Of a DNA stretch of 18,212 nt, positions 7,499-14,415 are shown in pieces; the stretch's first letter is position 1; each line of letters opens with the position of its first letter. Below the pieces are notes generated by a model. It had not been told where the DNA came from and did no database searches. It saw only the letters and a list, made by a program, of their open reading frames with translations. This stretch comes from Rhizophlyctis rosea (lineage: Eukaryota > Chytridiomycota > Chytridiomycetes > Rhizophlyctidales > Rhizophlyctidaceae): contig JADGJC010000550.1 in assembly GCA_027596075.1 (NCBI GenBank), positions 1 to 18,212 of the forward strand, written 5' to 3'. The translations under genes and the position numbers were made by a program.

Positions 7499-8758
7499 AT
7501 GAGCAACACAAGATCGGCGCCAAACGTCAACCTGCTCCCACAAAAGATATCGGTGAATACTGGGATCAAGAGCAACGTGAAAACACTACCCAGAGAATTG
7601 CTCACCAGGAAGGAGCAAAGGGCGATGATGCCCACCCTTTCCGCTCCACGAATGCTGTCGAAGGCGGAAAAATGGGCTACAGACTGGTTCAAGAGGACCA
7701 AGGAACTTCAAGAATCCGATGCATACCACGAAAAGATCCGGACAGATTTGAACCTCCCAGACACAGGTAGACCTATGAAGCCGATGGAAGTCAAGATCGT
7801 CAATCTCGACGAGTTGGGAAAAAAGGTCATCCGTGGTGTGAATGATGTAAATCCAAATCCAACGCCCGCCCCACAGGTCTCACCAGCACGTCCTCCATCC
7901 TCTCGCGGCATGAGCACACAGACCGACAACGTGGCACAGATGAATCCATTGACGAGAGAGATGAGTACCACATCCACTCAAACTATGCGAGAAATGGCTG
8001 ATGCCGCCACTTCCGCCATTCCGACAATCACCAGTGGATCGACGCAGACGGACGAGGAGCCGGTGACTGGTGGTGACTTGGCGCTAATGTCCCTTGACCC
8101 TCCCTTGCAACAGATCGTACACAACCATCACAACTATAACACAATCAACCATTTCTTGCATCAGCAACAACAATTTAACGCGTTCAACTACCACACTCTG
8201 ATGCAAGACAACAGTTCCGTGCAGCACATTCTGCACCAGAACTATCTCCAACAAAATCTGATGCAGCAGATTGAAAATCGACCCACCATCCACAACAATC
8301 TCATCATGCCTCCCGATGCCGGACCGTTGCCCACGCCACCGCAGCAAATGGTCACAGGGACAAACCAATTGCTGCTCGAAGCACCACAGAATGGGACGGT
8401 CACCATTCCTCCTGGACGAGGCGCTGTTGGCAGATCTCGCGGTCGAGGCAGGTTTGAACCCATAGTACCCATGGAACGTTTGGTAGATTGTTGGAGACCC
8501 ATTGTTCGGGAGAAAAACAAGAGGCTAACAAATGCTGAAAACATTCCTGATATATTGGGTGATAGTTTGACATGGAGAGATCGACCTCAAATAGAGGGAC
8601 CATCATCAAGCGCCGTGGTCTTGAGGAACAAAAACACAAAGGTGGATCAAATAGAGGGACCATCTCTGCTTCAAATAGAAGGACCATCATCGAGTGCCTT
8701 GGTCTTGAGAGACAAAAACACAAAGGTAGACAGAAAAGGCAAAGGTAAGGCAAAGTAA
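7499..8758 (+). CDS. Low-complexity protein with three TQT motifs and C-terminal repeats
   Basis: 419 residues from the ATG at 7499. Residues 1-115 are charged and partly helical. Residues 120-190 are Pro/Ser/Thr-rich and hold three TQT motifs (140-142 MSTQTD, 160-162 TSTQTM, 182-184 GSTQTD) spaced 20-22 residues apart, the form bound by dynein light chain LC8. Residues about 205-275 are rich in His, Asn and Gln (HHNYNTINHFLHQQQQ). Then comes GRGAVGRSRGRGRF, an RG-type nucleic-acid-binding stretch. The C-terminus has two 20-residue repeats (QIEGPSSSA...) around an 8-residue partial copy, and ends KGKGKAK. It converges on the AlkB gene with 5 bases between stops. I do not recognise the family; a virion or transport role is possible. 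Confidence 0.7.
   Translation: MSNTRSAPNVNLLPQKISVNTGIKSNVKTLPRELLTRKEQRAMMPTLSAPRMLSKAEKWATDWFKRTKELQESDAYHEKIRTDLNLPDTGRPMKPMEVKIVNLDELGKKVIRGVNDVNPNPTPAPQVSPARPPSSRGMSTQTDNVAQMNPLTREMSTTSTQTMREMADAATSAIPTITSGSTQTDEEPVTGGDLALMSLDPPLQQIVHNHHNYNTINHFLHQQQQFNAFNYHTLMQDNSSVQHILHQNYLQQNLMQQIENRPTIHNNLIMPPDAGPLPTPPQQMVTGTNQLLLEAPQNGTVTIPPGRGAVGRSRGRGRFEPIVPMERLVDCWRPIVREKNKRLTNAENIPDILGDSLTWRDRPQIEGPSSSAVVLRNKNTKVDQIEGPSLLQIEGPSSSALVLRDKNTKVDRKGKGKAK
8588..8731 (+). repeat. In-frame tandem repeat coding QIEGPS units
   Basis: Units at 8588-8647 and 8672-8731 (60 bases each) encode 20 residues that match at 18 positions; a 24-base partial unit at 8648-8671 lies between them. All are in frame with the gene at 7499, so copy number could vary without breaking it. 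Confidence 0.85.
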
Positions 8759-8763
8759 AACTT

Positions 8764-9417
8764 TTATTCAAAAACATAGATGTTGCCTTCACTATCCATT
8801 CTAGTAGCTATGTTACGATATGTCAATCTGACCCGAGTGCCCACATTTTGACCGCCTTTTGCGGTCTGCTTCACGATGCAATGCTTGTAGTCTTGGTTTG
8901 TCTTCCAACCAAGCTTGAACAACGAGCCATGCCTCAACGGTACATCCATCTGCTGATTGGTGCCATCGTGTTTTTTCAACCGCAGGATGCGCGTTTCGCC
9001 GAAGGACACGGTAAGGACGGGTGCTTTATCAACAAAGTCCCTGGTTTTGTCCCGATGAAAGCTGATGTGGTCGTTCCCATTGAGGTAACGATTGACCACC
9101 ACATGGTTACACCGCCCATGACCTTGGTCGGTGATGTAGTCTTTGATGTCTTTCACGGTCGGCGTCCATGGTTCCGCGATTGGGACGTAGTCGCCTGGGT
9201 ACCGATAGTGCGGACGAAGTCCATTTTCCCGCACCTCACCATAAAACGCTTTGTCACGAGGTAAAGACGAGGTTTTGCCATACATAGTCATCGTCAACAT
9301 GTCCCGCGGAATGAAATCCACTTCGTCCAGGACTCTACGGTAGAGCGCCCCCGCATCTGGGATGAAGTTCTCGTAGAGAACGCTATCGTATCCAGGGATG
9401 ATTTCAATAGGCGCCAT
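8764..9417 (-). CDS. AlkB-family 2-oxoglutarate/Fe(II) dioxygenase
   Basis: 217 residues from the ATG at 9417; an upstream in-frame TTG at 9492 is not chosen because a TATA box lies between. The motif NRYLNGNDHISFHRD (residues 109-123) is the AlkB pattern N-Y-G-D-x4-H-x-D, giving iron ligands H121 and D123. The third ligand is H179 (DYKHCIV). GTRVRLTYRNI (193-203) supplies the 2-oxoglutarate-binding arginines (R195, R201). These enzymes remove methyl groups from DNA or RNA by oxidation. In a virus it could repair alkylated genome DNA or edit RNA methylation. The overall pattern is nearer ALKBH2/3-type than ALKBH5, but that is uncertain. It converges on the gene at 7499. Confidence 0.9.
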   Translation of the reverse strand: MAPIEIIPGYDSVLYENFIPDAGALYRRVLDEVDFIPRDMLTMTMYGKTSSLPRDKAFYGEVRENGLRPHYRYPGDYVPIAEPWTPTVKDIKDYITDQGHGRCNHVVVNRYLNGNDHISFHRDKTRDFVDKAPVLTVSFGETRILRLKKHDGTNQQMDVPLRHGSLFKLGWKTNQDYKHCIVKQTAKGGQNVGTRVRLTYRNIATRMDSEGNIYVFE

Positions 9418-9531
9418 TCTTGAAGGTTTACGGTTGAGGATTTTGGAAAAGGTTTGGTCGGGATGCTTATATAGATGAGAATTGATCGACAAACGCTTTC
9501 CTCTCGAAAGACACCCACTTTTTGTCGATAG
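9418..9531 (-). promoter_or_regulatory. AlkB promoter: TATA box and upstream inverted repeat
   Basis: On the minus strand CTATATAAG (9466-9474) lies about 50 bases upstream of the AlkB ATG. Further upstream is AAAGCGTTTGTCGATC, and ATCGACAAA (9485-9493 region) pairs with TTTGTCGAT (about 9523-9531). GCGTTTG-like and TCGAT-like elements also occur before the recombinase gene and the gene at 17233. Confidence 0.5.
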
Positions 9532-9545
9532 ATGAACGCGATGCG

Positions 9546-9605
9546 CAGCAACCTCCCGAGCCTCCAGAGGCTACTGGGGCAGCCTGCCGAGCCTCCCGAG
9601 GTCCA
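9546..9605. repeat. GCCTC palindromic repeat, copy 3
   Basis: This stretch contains ACCTCCCGAGCCTCCAGAGG, then GCCTGCCGAGCCTCCCGAGG, lying between the AlkB promoter and the integrase ATG at 9639. It is the third site of the dispersed family. Confidence 0.7.
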
Positions 9606-9638
9606 TCTATGTTGAAAGCTACATAGCAAAGATTAGAC

Positions 9639-10868
9639 ATGTCATTCACTCCGGCGGATTCCGAGATCAGCCAACGTTTGCACGATCTCTACTATGACGA
9701 CAAGTTCTTCGTTGGCAGGGATAAATTGTGGAACGTATATAACCAAAAATTCAAAGACAAGCCAATATCGCAACGTGCGGTGCTCGATTGGTTGAAGCAC
9801 CAAAGCGTGCATCAAACCTACACCAGACCGATGAAGAGGGGAATCATCACACCCATAATCAGGTCAAAGGTCGGTTATCTATCCCTGGACTGCGTGAAAT
9901 TGGACGCATTCAACGGGTATGACACAGTGTACAATATGATCGACGTCCACAGCAAACGGTACTACGCCATGGCATTCAAAGGACAAACCGCTCAAAATAC
10001 CGTCAAGTTCTTCCAGGAGATACTCGACAAGTTTCCCAACATCAAAATAACCACAATCCAGGCGGACAACGGATCTGAATTCCAAGAACCCTTCAAATCA
10101 TGGTGTGCCCAACAAGGTTACACTTTGACTTATTCAAAACCCCACTCGCCCTGGTCGAATCCGATTGAACGTTATGGAGGGACCATGAAGAGGATGTTGC
10201 ATCAAGCGCTGAAGGCTGGAAACACCAAGGATTGGGTGGGTCTCCTCCCAACCATTGTCTCCAACATGAACGAGACGGTGAATTTCACAACGGGACACAG
10301 TGCTTTGCAATTGGATCAAAACACCGATTCAATGTTGAACAAGAAGGTGACCACCATCATCCATAACAAGGCAGCGAAGCGTTACGGCAGCAAAGCCCAG
10401 AGTGGTAACGACATCGCGGTTGGCGATCTGGTCAGGAAGGTTTACGATTATGATCCCACCAAGGTCAAGAAGACCGTCAAAACGGGTTACTTTGCTCCGA
10501 CCGTTTACAAGATCACTTCGGTGATACCTTCCAAGTACCCAAACGCACTCCCCTCTTACAAGTTGATAGAAAAGGACACCGGCAAAGTTCTAGGCGGACA
10601 ATGGGCTCGATGGCAACTATTGAAAGTTCCGCCCAACACACAGATGATCGAAGCAGAGGAGGAGGATCGACCGGGTCCAGTTGAAGAGGGAACCAACAAG
10701 TATGAAATCCAAGCCATCGTTGACAAGCGGACTTTGCGCAACGGACAAGTCAAGTACCGGGTGAGATGGAAAGGTTGGAAAAGCAAACACGACACATGGG
10801 AGCCTGAAGAGAAATTGTTAGAAGACGTCCCGGAGATGGTGAACGCTTACAACAAAAATCATTCATAG
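9639..10868 (+). CDS. Polinton-type DDE integrase with C-terminal chromodomain
   Basis: 409 residues. The N-terminal region (about 15-65) has the Polinton pattern of a small helical domain followed by WLKHQSVHQTYTRPMKR. The retroviral-type rve core shows D84 (LSLDCVKLD), D143 (IQADNGSEF) and E177 (SNPIERYGG), with 33 residues between the last two, slightly fewer than the usual 35. Residues about 353-409 form a complete chromodomain (YRVRWKGWKSKHDTWEP), with the cage aromatics in place. The enzyme would insert linear viral DNA into host chromosomes, and the chromodomain could guide it to methylated histone. The frame is intact. The next DNA downstream is a repeat block that starts directly at the stop codon. 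Confidence 0.96.
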   Translation: MSFTPADSEISQRLHDLYYDDKFFVGRDKLWNVYNQKFKDKPISQRAVLDWLKHQSVHQTYTRPMKRGIITPIIRSKVGYLSLDCVKLDAFNGYDTVYNMIDVHSKRYYAMAFKGQTAQNTVKFFQEILDKFPNIKITTIQADNGSEFQEPFKSWCAQQGYTLTYSKPHSPWSNPIERYGGTMKRMLHQALKAGNTKDWVGLLPTIVSNMNETVNFTTGHSALQLDQNTDSMLNKKVTTIIHNKAAKRYGSKAQSGNDIAVGDLVRKVYDYDPTKVKKTVKTGYFAPTVYKITSVIPSKYPNALPSYKLIEKDTGKVLGGQWARWQLLKVPPNTQMIEAEEEDRPGPVEEGTNKYEIQAIVDKRTLRNGQVKYRVRWKGWKSKHDTWEPEEKLLEDVPEMVNAYNKNHS

Positions 10869-10869
10869 G

Positions 10870-11170
10870 TTTGTGGATTTTGTGGATTTTGTGGATTTTT
10901 TGTGGATTTTGTTTTATCAAAACACTCGATGCATGGAGTCATATAGTAAAATATACGAAAAACAGCTCGATGTAATATGAAAAGACGAAACATACATATT
11001 TGTGGATTTGTGGATTTGTGGATTTTGCCATTTTGACCCCAAAAAACTTTTTTTTGAAAAAAAAGAATACAGGCTAAAACCCCGAAATCCACAAAATCCA
11101 CAAATCCACATAAGCTTTACTAGTAAACGGACAAAATCCACAAATAATCCCCAAGTCACAAAAAATCCAC
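10870..11170. repeat. GTGGATTTT/AAAATCCAC repeat block, copy A
   Basis: The block begins right after the integrase stop with four GTGGATTTT-like units (about 10870-10911). About 90 AT-rich bases follow. Then comes an imperfect hairpin: GTGGATTTG units (about 11001-11028), a T-run and A-run centre with ACTTTTTTTTGAAAA, the conserved string AGGCTAAAACCCC, and AAATCCAC units (to about 11110). Scattered AAAATCCAC copies continue to 11170. Frames through it are repeat-driven (Asn-Pro-Gln-rich) and not genes. Its core closely matches block B at 17887-18121 in the same orientation. No gene is seen in these 300 bases. Confidence 0.85.
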
Positions 11171-11173
11171 AAC

Positions 11174-11395
11174 CTAGTTATCTACATCCGCTTCCATCTG
11201 CTCCCCATCAACTGGTTCGTCAACTTGCTCATCATCTTGTCCCTCGTTTGTTTCATCTTGAGCCTCCATGTAGACCCCACCTTCAAAGTTGGTCAAGCCA
11301 AAAACATTGGTGTCGAGGAAATCGGGATCATTCATCTCTTCATAGACGTAATGAACGAGATGGGTCTTGAGATCGTGATCCAAATTGCCAGCCAA
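11174..11395 (-). pseudogene. In-frame 3' continuation of the tyrosine recombinase beyond a TAA
   Basis: Immediately after the TAA at 11398-11396 the same frame stays open for 73 sense codons to a TAG at 11176-11174. It has no ATG at its start. Its first residues (AGNLDH, then KTHLVHYVYEE) look like the last conserved box of tyrosine recombinases, with a tyrosine at about the 16th codon as the likely nucleophile. The rest is a very acidic tail (DDEQVDEPVDGEQ). So the 3' part of the recombinase gene appears to be cut off by a nonsense codon, or reached only by readthrough. I do not regard it as an independent gene. Confidence 0.65.
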
Positions 11396-12448
11396 TTAGA
11401 AAAGATCATTGATGCTCCCGTTGTGCCGTTTCCACCTCTGATAGTCGGCGGTGTCGACGCTCTTTCTGATGAGGTGGGTGGTGAGGTGTTTGTGGAACAC
11501 CTTCAAACTCTGATGCGCCACGTAGGTCTGATTGAATTTGCTGACCGACATGGCATTTTTGCCACGTTGAGGGATGAAGATGTGATCAAAACCTTTGGCG
11601 ACGGAACGGTGGATCATTTTCTTTAACAAGGGTTTCATCTGATCGGGGAGCGGGGTGACATACGTGCGCCCAGTCTTGTTGGCAGCCACGACTTGCAACA
11701 TACCATCGGCAATGTAGGGGTCATCGGTTCCTTCGTAGTTCCTGTGGCGGATGTGAACGGCGTCACCCCGTGGGACGCGGAGAAGAAGTGCCGAGAGACC
11801 AATCGCCATCCAAAAGTAGAGGAACTTGATGTCTTCGTTCAAAGAATTGGCTTTGTCGAGGATCTCCGAGAGACGTGGCAAGGCAGCCAGGAAGCCGTCC
11901 TGGATGAGTCGATGATGAACCCAATTATCTTTCTCTTCATCCGTCAACGGCTTCTGCCGGGTGCGCTTGGCAACCCCTGCGCGATTGGTTTTGTTTTGCT
12001 GGAGAAAGGGTTCGACGAGATACGTCTTGATGCGTTCAACCCTGGTCTCGATTGGAATGGAATTATTTGACACGACGGCATGATTCATGCGATCTTTCCC
12101 GGTGGTGGGATTCTTGTGCCAAAGGAACATTTGGACAAGTTCTTCGTTGGTAGCGTGGTTGAAAACCAAGCACAATGGCTTGAACATGTTCTTCAAGGAT
12201 CCTTCGGCATAGGGTTGCCCGTCATCCTTCCTCAAATCCTGCAGGGCGGACTTGAAGGCTTCAAAGTCAAACATATGTTTAATGAGATCCTTGTCCCAGA
12301 GTTCTTTCAATTCGTGTTGGCGCTTTCTCTTGTTGTCTTCCGAGGTGGTTTCGGGGAAGGAGCGGCTGTGGATGGTTTGCAAGAGGTTGTTCATGTCTGA
12401 TTCAGTGTGCTCACGAGGATGCACAGTATGAAGTTGTTGTGAAGACAT
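11396..12448 (-). CDS. Tyrosine recombinase/integrase, lacking its catalytic Tyr before the stop
   Basis: 350 residues from the ATG at 12448. Residues about 40-150 form a helical core-binding-like domain. The catalytic half shows LLLRVPRGD (R224, probable first arginine), a beta-hairpin lysine region (ANKTGRTYV, K258) and HLIRKS (H325, R328). The frame stops at TAA just after RHNGSINDLF, before the box that should carry the tyrosine; that box is readable in the same frame downstream. Tyrosine recombinases occur in some virophages and Polinton-like viruses as integrases or resolvases. Here the gene coexists with a separate DDE integrase. A TATATTAA-like box lies about 15-25 bases before the ATG. 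As it stands the product should be catalytically dead unless the stop is read through. Confidence 0.8.
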   Translation of the reverse strand: MSSQQLHTVHPREHTESDMNNLLQTIHSRSFPETTSEDNKRKRQHELKELWDKDLIKHMFDFEAFKSALQDLRKDDGQPYAEGSLKNMFKPLCLVFNHATNEELVQMFLWHKNPTTGKDRMNHAVVSNNSIPIETRVERIKTYLVEPFLQQNKTNRAGVAKRTRQKPLTDEEKDNWVHHRLIQDGFLAALPRLSEILDKANSLNEDIKFLYFWMAIGLSALLLRVPRGDAVHIRHRNYEGTDDPYIADGMLQVVAANKTGRTYVTPLPDQMKPLLKKMIHRSVAKGFDHIFIPQRGKNAMSVSKFNQTYVAHQSLKVFHKHLTTHLIRKSVDTADYQRWKRHNGSINDLF

Positions 12449-12537
12449 GAGGGGCTAATTGATATTAATATAGAATTTTACATACATCGAAACAAACGCA
12501 GACTTGATCGATCAAAAGAATGCCTAGGGCTAGCTAG
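12449..12537 (-). promoter_or_regulatory. Recombinase promoter region
   Basis: On the minus strand the order is GATCGATC, then CTGCGTTTG, then TTCGATG, then a TATATTAATATC box (12461-12472), then the ATG at 12448. CTGCGTTT is shared with the upstream regions of the plus-strand genes at 13868 and 14416. A GCTAGCTAGC palindrome sits at about 12529-12538, at the end of the upstream gene. Confidence 0.45.
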
Positions 12538-13572
12538 CTACTCGTCATTCTTTGCCACCTTGTTGGTGCTGGGACCGCCCTGCTCTTCCGCCTTGCGCTT
12601 GCGGCTGGACTTGTTCTTCTCTTCTGCATTATGCTCGTTGCCGTTGTCGAAGTTCTTGAAGGCTTTCATCAGGTTATCAACTTTTTTCTCTCCAAACTTC
12701 TGGATCATGAAAGCCAAAAAGTCTGCATATTCCTTTTGCGCGGCGGCTAATGTAGTCTTCAGCTCCTCCCTTTTCGCAGCTAATGTATCCTTTGCGGCCA
12801 AAGTATCCTTCAAGTCTTTTTCCTTTGCCGCCAATGCCTCCTTTAAACGCTCTATCTCTGCATCTAAAGTAGCGCGGGCATCCCCTTCACTGGCTGGTTG
12901 TATGAGTTGAACCACCGGAGCCCCCAGGATCAGCGGCAAAGCCGGGTTCGGTTGCATTACCGGTAAGGGCGGTAATTTCGTCATCTCCTCCACGTACCAG
13001 TTCATCGATGCCTTTTCGTTAGCTTCTTCTAACAAAGCTTTTGCCGCCTTTGTTCTCCCTTTCATTTCTAAATTCCGCGCCTCTTCCTGTGCTTCCCGAA
13101 GAGCGACCACATCCGCAGTGCAACCCGTAATGTCCATGAAGTGCAGTAGTCCCGTATAGAAAGGGAAAAGGTGCGGGTGAGAAGACCATGTGCGAAACAC
13201 TTCACACATGATGTCCTTATTATCTGTTTTGAATTTCTCGAAGTTCGCCAAGTCGTGTTGTTTGAATGCGGCGACACGTTTGGTGAGCAGATCGAGGTAG
13301 GTGGGATCTGTGGGAAACACATGGTCTCCTATTTCGTTGAGGCGATTCATGATACGGTCGTAGGAGTTGATAAGAGAACGGACATACTCGAACAAGTTGA
13401 GCGGGTAGTTAGAAGCGGGTCCTTGCAAAAGGAGGTTTGGGTCCTTTGAGATATTGAGAACATGGTCCGTTGGGGGAATGTTGCGTTTTTTGGACGATTG
13501 CCCCGTGCAGAAAAGTTTATCAGCAAACACTTTTCCCTGCTTTTCCAAGCCGTTGCAAGCGTTGCCGTCCAT
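12538..13572 (-). CDS. Coiled-coil protein with C-terminal nuclear localisation signal, unknown
   Basis: 344 residues from the ATG at 13572. Residues 1-160 look globular and helical, with aromatic segments (HPHLFPFYTGLLHFMD). Residues about 165-190 and 235-300 are strong coiled coil, the second with repeated LAAK units (EALAAKEKDLKDTLAAKDTL). The C-terminus is charged with KSSRKRKAEE, a likely nuclear signal. A Pro-rich linker (PPLPVMQPNPALP) separates the two helical parts. A TATATAAG box lies 60 bases upstream. I recognise no family. Its place upstream of the recombinase and near the primase-helicase suggests a nuclear, DNA-related role, which is inference. Confidence 0.7.
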   Translation of the reverse strand: MDGNACNGLEKQGKVFADKLFCTGQSSKKRNIPPTDHVLNISKDPNLLLQGPASNYPLNLFEYVRSLINSYDRIMNRLNEIGDHVFPTDPTYLDLLTKRVAAFKQHDLANFEKFKTDNKDIMCEVFRTWSSHPHLFPFYTGLLHFMDITGCTADVVALREAQEEARNLEMKGRTKAAKALLEEANEKASMNWYVEEMTKLPPLPVMQPNPALPLILGAPVVQLIQPASEGDARATLDAEIERLKEALAAKEKDLKDTLAAKDTLAAKREELKTTLAAAQKEYADFLAFMIQKFGEKKVDNLMKAFKNFDNGNEHNAEEKNKSSRKRKAEEQGGPSTNKVAKNDE

Positions 13573-13753
13573 GTTGATTGAATGAATAAGTGAGATGATT
13601 TTGAAGGAGGAAACCCAATCACCTCCCGGACTTATATAGACACAGAATCATCTATCGTTCAAAAACGGGTGTCTTTGTGATCTTTTCTGTCTTTCGAAAG
13701 GCACAAGACTATCGACCTAAATTCATTTGGGTCTGAATCCTCTCGAAGCTGTC
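13573..13753 (-). promoter_or_regulatory. Promoter region of the coiled-coil gene
   Basis: On the minus strand CTATATAAG occupies 13631-13639, about 60 bases before the ATG at 13572. Upstream are CCCGTTTTTGAACGATAG, related to the GCGTTTG/TCGAT elements elsewhere, and CTTTCGAAAG (about 13692-13701), an exact palindrome. No gene is seen in 13573-13867; the rest is repeat DNA and the next gene's leader. Confidence 0.45.
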
Positions 13754-13812
13754 ACCTCTGCCTCTCAAGCCTCTAGAGGCAGCCACCCATACCTCCCGAG
13801 GCTCTAGAGGCT
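13754..13812. repeat. GCCTC palindromic repeat, copy 4
   Basis: It contains GCCTCTCAAGCCTCTAGAGG, then AGAGGCAGCCAC, then ACCTCCCGAGGCTCTAGAGG. AGAGGCAGCCAC recurs exactly at about 18183-18194, linking this site to the tandem array at the right edge. Confidence 0.75.
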
Positions 13813-13867
13813 TGCAATGAATGTGCCTGCGTTTAAGAAATCTCCGATTCCAGAACGTAAATAAACA

Positions 13868-14086
13868 ATGTCTGAAACAATTGATTCAACGATCAAGCCT
13901 TCTCGAACCCATAAACAAAGTAAACAAAGACCAACCACGCGCCAATGCAATTCACCGGGGTGCAATGAAATTATCCCCAATGAAAGGGGTAAATGGAAGT
14001 GTCTCCGACATTATTTGGAATATTTACAATCTAGAAAGCCAAGGGTTCAATTGTTCACGGACAGCGAAGATGAATCCAATGGATGA
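13868..14086 (+). CDS. Small zinc-binding-type protein
   Basis: 72 residues from the ATG at 13868. A Lys/Arg/Gln-rich N-terminus (THKQSKQRPTTRQ) leads into a four-ligand cluster, C27, C32, C45 and H48 (QCNSPGCNEII ... KWKCLRHYLEY), suited to one zinc ion. The tail is acidic (FTDSEDESNG). The sequence CTGCGTTTAAG lies about 35 bases upstream, shared with the primase-helicase leader. Its 3' end overlaps the convergent helix-turn-helix gene by 40 bases. It is probably a small nucleic-acid-binding or adaptor protein; no named family is recognised. Confidence 0.65.
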   Translation: MSETIDSTIKPSRTHKQSKQRPTTRQCNSPGCNEIIPNERGKWKCLRHYLEYLQSRKPRVQLFTDSEDESNG

Positions 14087-14277
14087 GTAACGATCCGGAT
14101 GGTCTTGCATTTAGTTGTAGCCCTGCCTTCCAGAAGGCGGCGCACGGTGAATGGATGAATGTTCAAAAGTCTCGCCAATTCTCTTTGGGATCGACCGGTG
14201 AAGATTTTCTCCTCGCCATAGCATTGAACATGCGCAATGTAGATGTTCGAGTTCTTGGGTGACATAATCGCTTGCAT
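14047..14277 (-). CDS. Small helix-turn-helix protein
   Basis: 76 residues from the ATG at 14277 (a second ATG five codons in is possible). Residues about 30-50, SQRELARLLNIHPFTVRRLL, fit a helix-turn-helix with a typical turn (LLNIHPFTV). The preceding strand-like segment (IYIAHVQCYGEEKIF) makes the layout resemble a NUMOD1-type DNA-binding module, in which a short sheet precedes the helix-turn-helix. A CTATAAAAC TATA box (about 14308-14316) lies some 32 bases upstream, almost the same as that at 17261-17271. It is likely a small transcription regulator of the replication module. It overlaps the zinc-type gene's end. Confidence 0.65.
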   Translation of the reverse strand: MQAIMSPKNSNIYIAHVQCYGEEKIFTGRSQRELARLLNIHPFTVRRLLEGRATTKCKTIRIVTHPLDSSSLSVNN

Positions 14278-14415
14278 GATATAGATGATATAATTTGAGC
14301 TGCGTTCGTTTTATAGGGTTAATCAGTTTCGGATTCCGATGAATGCAAACATGGCATATAAACGCGGCTGCGTTTAGTGGAATAAATTGTATCACCCATT
14401 GAATTAAAGCCGAAC
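14278..14415. promoter_or_regulatory. Divergent promoter of HTH gene and primase-helicase
   Basis: The minus-strand TATA box CTATAAAAC is at about 14308-14316. The plus-strand TATAAA is at 14357-14362, 54 bases before the helicase ATG, followed by CGCGGCTGCGTTTAG (about 14363-14376). AAACGC and GCGTTT flank each other here as an inverted repeat. The HTH protein could act on this shared region, which is inference. Confidence 0.55.

Noticed and set aside
9418..9492. N-terminal extension of the AlkB protein from a TTG at 9492
   Set aside because: A TATA box at 9466-9474 lies inside it and the ATG at 9417 gives a normal-length AlkB domain.
10078..10182. Integrase considered inactive because the D-E spacing is 33 rather than 35
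   Set aside because: All three acidic residues and flanking motifs are present and the frame is intact; spacing varies among related integrases.
10859..11159. Frames rich in Asn-Pro-Gln or Cys-Gly-Phe on both strands, also at 17857-18171
   Set aside because: They are produced by GTGGATTTT/AAAATCCAC repeats read in frame and have no independent coding evidence.
10870..11170. Possible CRISPR array
   Set aside because: The repeats are about 9 bases, directly adjoining or irregularly spaced, on both strands, without uniform spacers or cas genes.
11396..11398. Stop-codon reassignment (TAA read as Gln)
   Set aside because: TAA ends the capsid, penton, ATPase, helicase, AlkB and other genes at expected lengths, so TAA acts as a stop here.
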